Of a stretch of DNA of 64,000 nucleotides, positions 61,290-64,000 are shown piece after piece (positions within the stretch are counted from its first letter, which is position 1; every line of letters starts with the position of its first letter). The stretch covers positions 3,723 through 67,722 of the forward strand of contig JAPJOH010000010.1 in NCBI GenBank assembly GCA_030826265.1, read 5' to 3'. Origin of the DNA: Collinsella aerofaciens. GTDB lineage: Bacteria; Actinomycetota; Coriobacteriia; Coriobacteriales; Coriobacteriaceae. Below the pieces are notes generated by a model. It made no database searches, was not told where the DNA came from, and saw only the letters and a program-made list of their open reading frames with translations. The translations under genes were made by a program, and so were the position numbers.

Positions 61290-62156
61290 ATGCTCGTCAA
61301 CGCAGCAGACATGCTCAAGAAGGCCGAGGCCGGCAAGTACGCTCTCGGTGCCTTCAACACCAACAACCTCGAGTGGACCCTGGCTATTCTCCAGGCCGCC
61401 GAGGAGGCCAAGTCTCCGCTGATCCTTCAGTGCACCGCTGGTGCCGCTAAGTGGATGGGCGGTTTCAAGGTCTGCGCCGACATGGTCAAGGCTGCCGTCG
61501 AGGCCACGGGCGTTACCGTCCCCGTCGCCCTTCACCTCGATCACGGTTCTTACGAGGACTGCTTCAAGTGCATCGAGGCCGGCTTCACGTCCATCATGTA
61601 TGACGGCTCTCACGAGGAGACCTTCCAGCTTAACCTCGACCGCACCAAGGAACTCGTTGAGCTTGCCCACTCCAAGGGCATGTCCATCGAGGCCGAGGTC
61701 GGCGGCATCGGCGGCACCGAGGACGGCGTGACCTCCAACGGCGAGCTCGCTGACCCCGCTGAGTGCAAGCAGATTGCTGACCTGGGCGTCGACTTCCTCG
61801 CCTGCGGTATCGGCAACATCCACGGCGTGTATCCCGCCGACTGGGCTGGCCTTTCCTTCGAGCGTCTGGGCGAGATCAAGGCTCAGACCGGCGACCTGCC
61901 CCTCGTTCTGCACGGTGGTACCGGCATCCCCGAGGATCAGATCAAGAAGGCCATCTCCCTGGGTATCTCCAAGATCAACGTTAACACCGATCTGCAGCTC
62001 GTCTTCGCCAAGGGCGTTCGCGAGTATATCGAGGCTGGCAAGGATCAGCAGGGCAAGGGCTTTGACCCCCGCAAGCTCCTCAAGCCTGGTCGCGACAACA
62101 TCGTTGCCCGCACCAAGGAGCTCATGGAGGAGTTTGGCTCCGTCAACAAGGCGTAA
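61290..62156 (+). CDS. fba: Fructose-bisphosphate aldolase class II
   Basis: 288 residues, zinc-dependent aldolase. Catalytic Asp84 and zinc His85 in LHLDHGSYED (81-90), EAEVGGIGGTEDG, GNIHGVYP, HGGTGIP and INVNTDLQLVF all match class II FBA. It cleaves fructose-1,6-bisphosphate to two triose phosphates; related class II aldolases acting on tagatose or other bisphosphates have the same motifs. TTACAGGAGG precedes the ATG and an extended -10 lies upstream. Its codon use is highly biased to C-ending codons, as for a highly expressed gene. Confidence 0.93.
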   Translation: MLVNAADMLKKAEAGKYALGAFNTNNLEWTLAILQAAEEAKSPLILQCTAGAAKWMGGFKVCADMVKAAVEATGVTVPVALHLDHGSYEDCFKCIEAGFTSIMYDGSHEETFQLNLDRTKELVELAHSKGMSIEAEVGGIGGTEDGVTSNGELADPAECKQIADLGVDFLACGIGNIHGVYPADWAGLSFERLGEIKAQTGDLPLVLHGGTGIPEDQIKKAISLGISKINVNTDLQLVFAKGVREYIEAGKDQQGKGFDPRKLLKPGRDNIVARTKELMEEFGSVNKA

Positions 62157-62178
62157 GTAGCGGTTTAACTTTCCCGTC

Positions 62179-62271
62179 GGAGGCCCCGTTCACCCTACGC
62201 TTTTCCCTTGCGCTCACCTGGCTTTGCCAGAAGTCGCGCAATGGGAAAAGCTTCGGGTGAACGGGGCCTCC
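62179..62271. repeat. 93-base nested hairpin after fba
   Basis: Outer arms of 17 bp (GGAGGCCCCGTTCACCC, 62179-62195, with 62255-62271), then GCTTTTCCC / GGGAAAAGC (62199-62207 with 62243-62251), TTGCGC / GCGCAA (62208-62213 with 62236-62241) and CTGGC / GCCAG (62218-62222 with 62226-62230): 37 base pairs, with small interior loops and a bulge. It begins 23 bases past the fba stop. No T-run follows. Confidence 0.8.
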
Positions 62272-62369
62272 TTCGTTAACTCGCCACAGGGTTACTGGGC
62301 TGAATTCATTTTTAGAGGTACCGTTTATCGGTGTTGAGGGTTCCTTTATTGGGGCTTTCTTTTTTATCT

Positions 62370-62378
62370 TGCTACAAT
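62370..62378 (+). promoter_or_regulatory. Extended -10 box upstream of the transglutaminase-like gene
   Basis: TGCTACAAT, 36 bases before the ATG at 62414, with TTGGGG 18 bases upstream as a weak -35. Confidence 0.55.
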
Positions 62379-62413
62379 GGGCTTCAAGCGTTCTAGTGAC
62401 TTGGAGTTTTGGT

Positions 62414-63847
62414 ATGGCTGTTGTTAATGTGTTGCCTTCGGATGGGAAGGTTATTGACGAGGGGCCGGTTGGTTGCTCTGTTGATGTTTGCAATGATGAC
62501 TTCCGTTTTCTAGATATTGGCTTGCCACCCGAGATCCTGCGTTTAAAGGACGCGGGGTATCTTTCGCAGGCTATTGAGGCTTGCGACCGCCTACTTGCCC
62601 AAAATCCCGATCCCTCGCTTGCTGCCTGCGTTCGTGCCGAGCGGTATCGCATGCTTGAGACGCCGCTTCATTTTTCGGTGTCGCGCGATCGAGCTATTGC
62701 GATGATTCGCGAGGAGTGGCCTGAGTTTACCGAGGGGCAGTTTAACGATCTGATTGACCGTAAGCGTATTGACTGGCGCTTTATCGATGGTGAGCTGTTC
62801 GTTCTCGATAACTTCCTCGATTCGCTTCGCGTATATCCCAAAGAGGTCCCCGGCATGCGTCCCGATTCTACGGACGGAATTGCGCTGCGCAACCAGATGC
62901 TCGAGGAGATGGAGTCGCAAAACGGATTGGCTCGCGTCATTACGCTTAAAGCGTCCGTGTCTGTCCCCGGCGCTCTGGAGGGGGAGACCGTTTGCGCTTG
63001 GCTTCCCGTCGCGGCTGCCTGCCGTCAGCAGTCTCGGGTCGAGATTCTCGACATGACGCCGGAGGGTGCTGTTGCTCCCGCGAACGCTTCGGCGCGTACC
63101 GCCTCGTGGTCTTCTTCGAGTGAGCGCTCATTCTCGGTGACTTATCGTTATCACATCGATGCTGCTTATTGTGATGTCTACGGTGGCACACTTCCGGTTC
63201 ATCCGCGTATGGACGCGCCTCTGCCCGAGGATATTTCCGAGGACCGTCCGCACATTGCATTCACGCCGTATCTGCAGCAGCTGACGGCCGGTGTTGTTGA
63301 CGGACTCGAGGATCCGCTCGATCGCGCCCGTGCTATCTATGATTATTTGACGCAGCATATCGACTATCGTTATCAGCCGCCGTACTTGCTTTTGGGATCT
63401 ATTGCCGATGACTGCGCGCATTCACTCCGCGGCGATTGCGGCGTTATGGCGCTCGCGTTTATCACCATGTGCCGTATCGCGGGCGTGCCTGCCCGTTGGC
63501 AGAGCGGCCTGTACGTTGCGCCCGATTCGGTGGGGTCGCACGACTGGGCAGAGTTCTATACGCCGCAGACCGGTTGGCTCAACGCCGACGTGTCATTTGG
63601 ATCTTCTGCTCGCAGGATGGGGGAGGAGTGGCGCCGCCGTCACTACTTTGGCAATCTCGACCCATGGCGTATGGTGGCCAACAATCGATTCCAGGCAGAG
63701 TTTGAGCCCTCTTTCGACGGCATGCGCGAGGACCCTTACGATAACCAGATGGGTGAGGCTTCGGTCGACGGTCGCGGATGCCGTCAGCGCGAGATGCTAC
63801 GCACGGTCGAACTCATCGAAATGCTCGAAGTTCCATTTTCGGACTAA
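62414..63847 (+). CDS. Transglutaminase-like (papain-fold) protein
   Basis: 477 residues. The C-terminal part is a transglutaminase-like domain with the Cys-His-Asp triad: Cys342 (RGDCGVMALAF), His376 (SHDWAEFY) and Asp392 (LNADVSFG). The N-terminal part (1-230) is a helical region with a short TPR-like segment, then a beta-rich stretch. No signal peptide or membrane helix, so cytoplasmic unless exported otherwise. In bacteria such proteins act as peptidases as often as cross-linkers; substrate unknown. The ATG at 62414 has TTGGAG upstream. It is the last protein gene before the tRNA. Confidence 0.82.
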   Translation: MAVVNVLPSDGKVIDEGPVGCSVDVCNDDFRFLDIGLPPEILRLKDAGYLSQAIEACDRLLAQNPDPSLAACVRAERYRMLETPLHFSVSRDRAIAMIREEWPEFTEGQFNDLIDRKRIDWRFIDGELFVLDNFLDSLRVYPKEVPGMRPDSTDGIALRNQMLEEMESQNGLARVITLKASVSVPGALEGETVCAWLPVAAACRQQSRVEILDMTPEGAVAPANASARTASWSSSSERSFSVTYRYHIDAAYCDVYGGTLPVHPRMDAPLPEDISEDRPHIAFTPYLQQLTAGVVDGLEDPLDRARAIYDYLTQHIDYRYQPPYLLLGSIADDCAHSLRGDCGVMALAFITMCRIAGVPARWQSGLYVAPDSVGSHDWAEFYTPQTGWLNADVSFGSSARRMGEEWRRRHYFGNLDPWRMVANNRFQAEFEPSFDGMREDPYDNQMGEASVDGRGCRQREMLRTVELIEMLEVPFSD

Positions 63848-63861
63848 TCAACAGAAAGCTG

Positions 63862-63870
63862 TGATAAACT
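63862..63870 (+). promoter_or_regulatory. Extended -10 box upstream of tRNA-Leu
   Basis: TGATAAACT, 16 bases before the tRNA 5' end. Confidence 0.45.
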
Positions 63871-63886
63871 AACTCACGCATTACGT

Positions 63887-63973
63887 GCCCGAGTGGCGGA
63901 ATTGGCAGACGCAGTGGACTCAAAATCCACCGTTGGCAACAACGTGCGAGTTCGAGTCTCGCCTCGGGCACCA
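63887..63973 (+). tRNA. tRNA-Leu (anticodon CAA)
   Basis: 87 bases. Acceptor GCCCGAG pairs with CTCGGGC, a long class II variable arm (CGTTGGCAACAACG) is present, the T arm is GTTCGAGTC and the 3' ACCA is encoded. The anticodon loop CTCAAAA sits between TGGA and TCCA, giving anticodon CAA, which reads UUG. Confidence 0.96.
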
Positions 63974-64000
63974 TACATGCAAGCGAGCGTTCAAGGGGGT

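Noticed and set aside
63300..64000. CRISPR-like repeats
   Set aside because: No regularly spaced repeats were found here or elsewhere in the window.

Overview
The window looks like chromosomal DNA of a gut Coriobacteriia actinobacterium, most likely Collinsella or a close relative. This rests on GC-rich, dense two-strand coding, fermentative and oxygen-defensive metabolism (reverse rubrerythrin, Etf-coupled lactate dehydrogenase, iron alcohol dehydrogenase plus aldehyde dehydrogenase), a full RelA/SpoT, a clade-II single-chain PurL and the absence of respiratory genes. The genus call is inference; no 16S rRNA or other marker is present. About 48 protein genes or gene remnants and one tRNA-Leu are supported. 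No CRISPR array, prophage or intact insertion sequence was seen.

Layout. 1-13 kb: a nuclease-fold protein cut by the window edge, reverse rubrerythrin, an alcohol/aldehyde dehydrogenase pair, a tiny hydrophobic peptide, HIRAN and acidic small proteins, a metallophosphoesterase, a DUF2130 coiled-coil protein, a DUF3516 helicase, TrmB and a second methyltransferase. 13-18 kb: a membrane-tethered XRE regulator coupled to a DUF4097 envelope protein, then bacterial Elp3 with a spermidine-synthase-like partner. 17.8-23.4 kb: a three-gene operon of a TerB-N/TerB-C protein, a BrxD-like ATPase and an Lhr/BrxHI-like helicase, the best candidate in the window for an unusual defence or stress system. 23.5-27.5 kb: a DUF554 membrane protein and a five-gene cell-surface operon with a short sortase-type (LAQTG) protein and a WxL-like secreted protein.

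27.9-36.3 kb: lactate dehydrogenase-EtfB-EtfA (ferredoxin-fused), an HD hydrolase, an AzlC remnant, a KdgT-type permease, a frameshifted GGDEF cyclase and an EamA transporter. 36.4-44.3 kb: PurL, a cation/proton antiporter, an SDR and homoserine dehydrogenase. 44.5-49.8 kb: a deleted livJ relic followed by an intact livJHMGF branched-chain amino acid importer. 49.8-54.4 kb: a secreted/zinc-ribbon protein bracketed by two copies of a palindromic repeat, CutC, a GalT-like protein and a bile-acid-symporter-family protein. 54.6-64 kb: RecJ fused to a RecQ-like helicase, RelA/SpoT, an MBL hydrolase, class II fructose-bisphosphate aldolase, a transglutaminase-like protein and tRNA-Leu(CAA).

Repeats stand out. 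A 123-bp element with about 21-bp terminal inverted repeats occurs twice (959-1081 and 10981-11103). A 67-bp palindrome occurs twice around one gene (49831-49897 and 51750-51816). Two shorter palindromes carrying a CTGTCCC-type core lie at 6208-6245 and 20326-20363. A very long nested hairpin follows the aldolase gene. Several promoters appear to use an extended -10 box (TGnTAnnnT), and elp3 appears to be leaderless.
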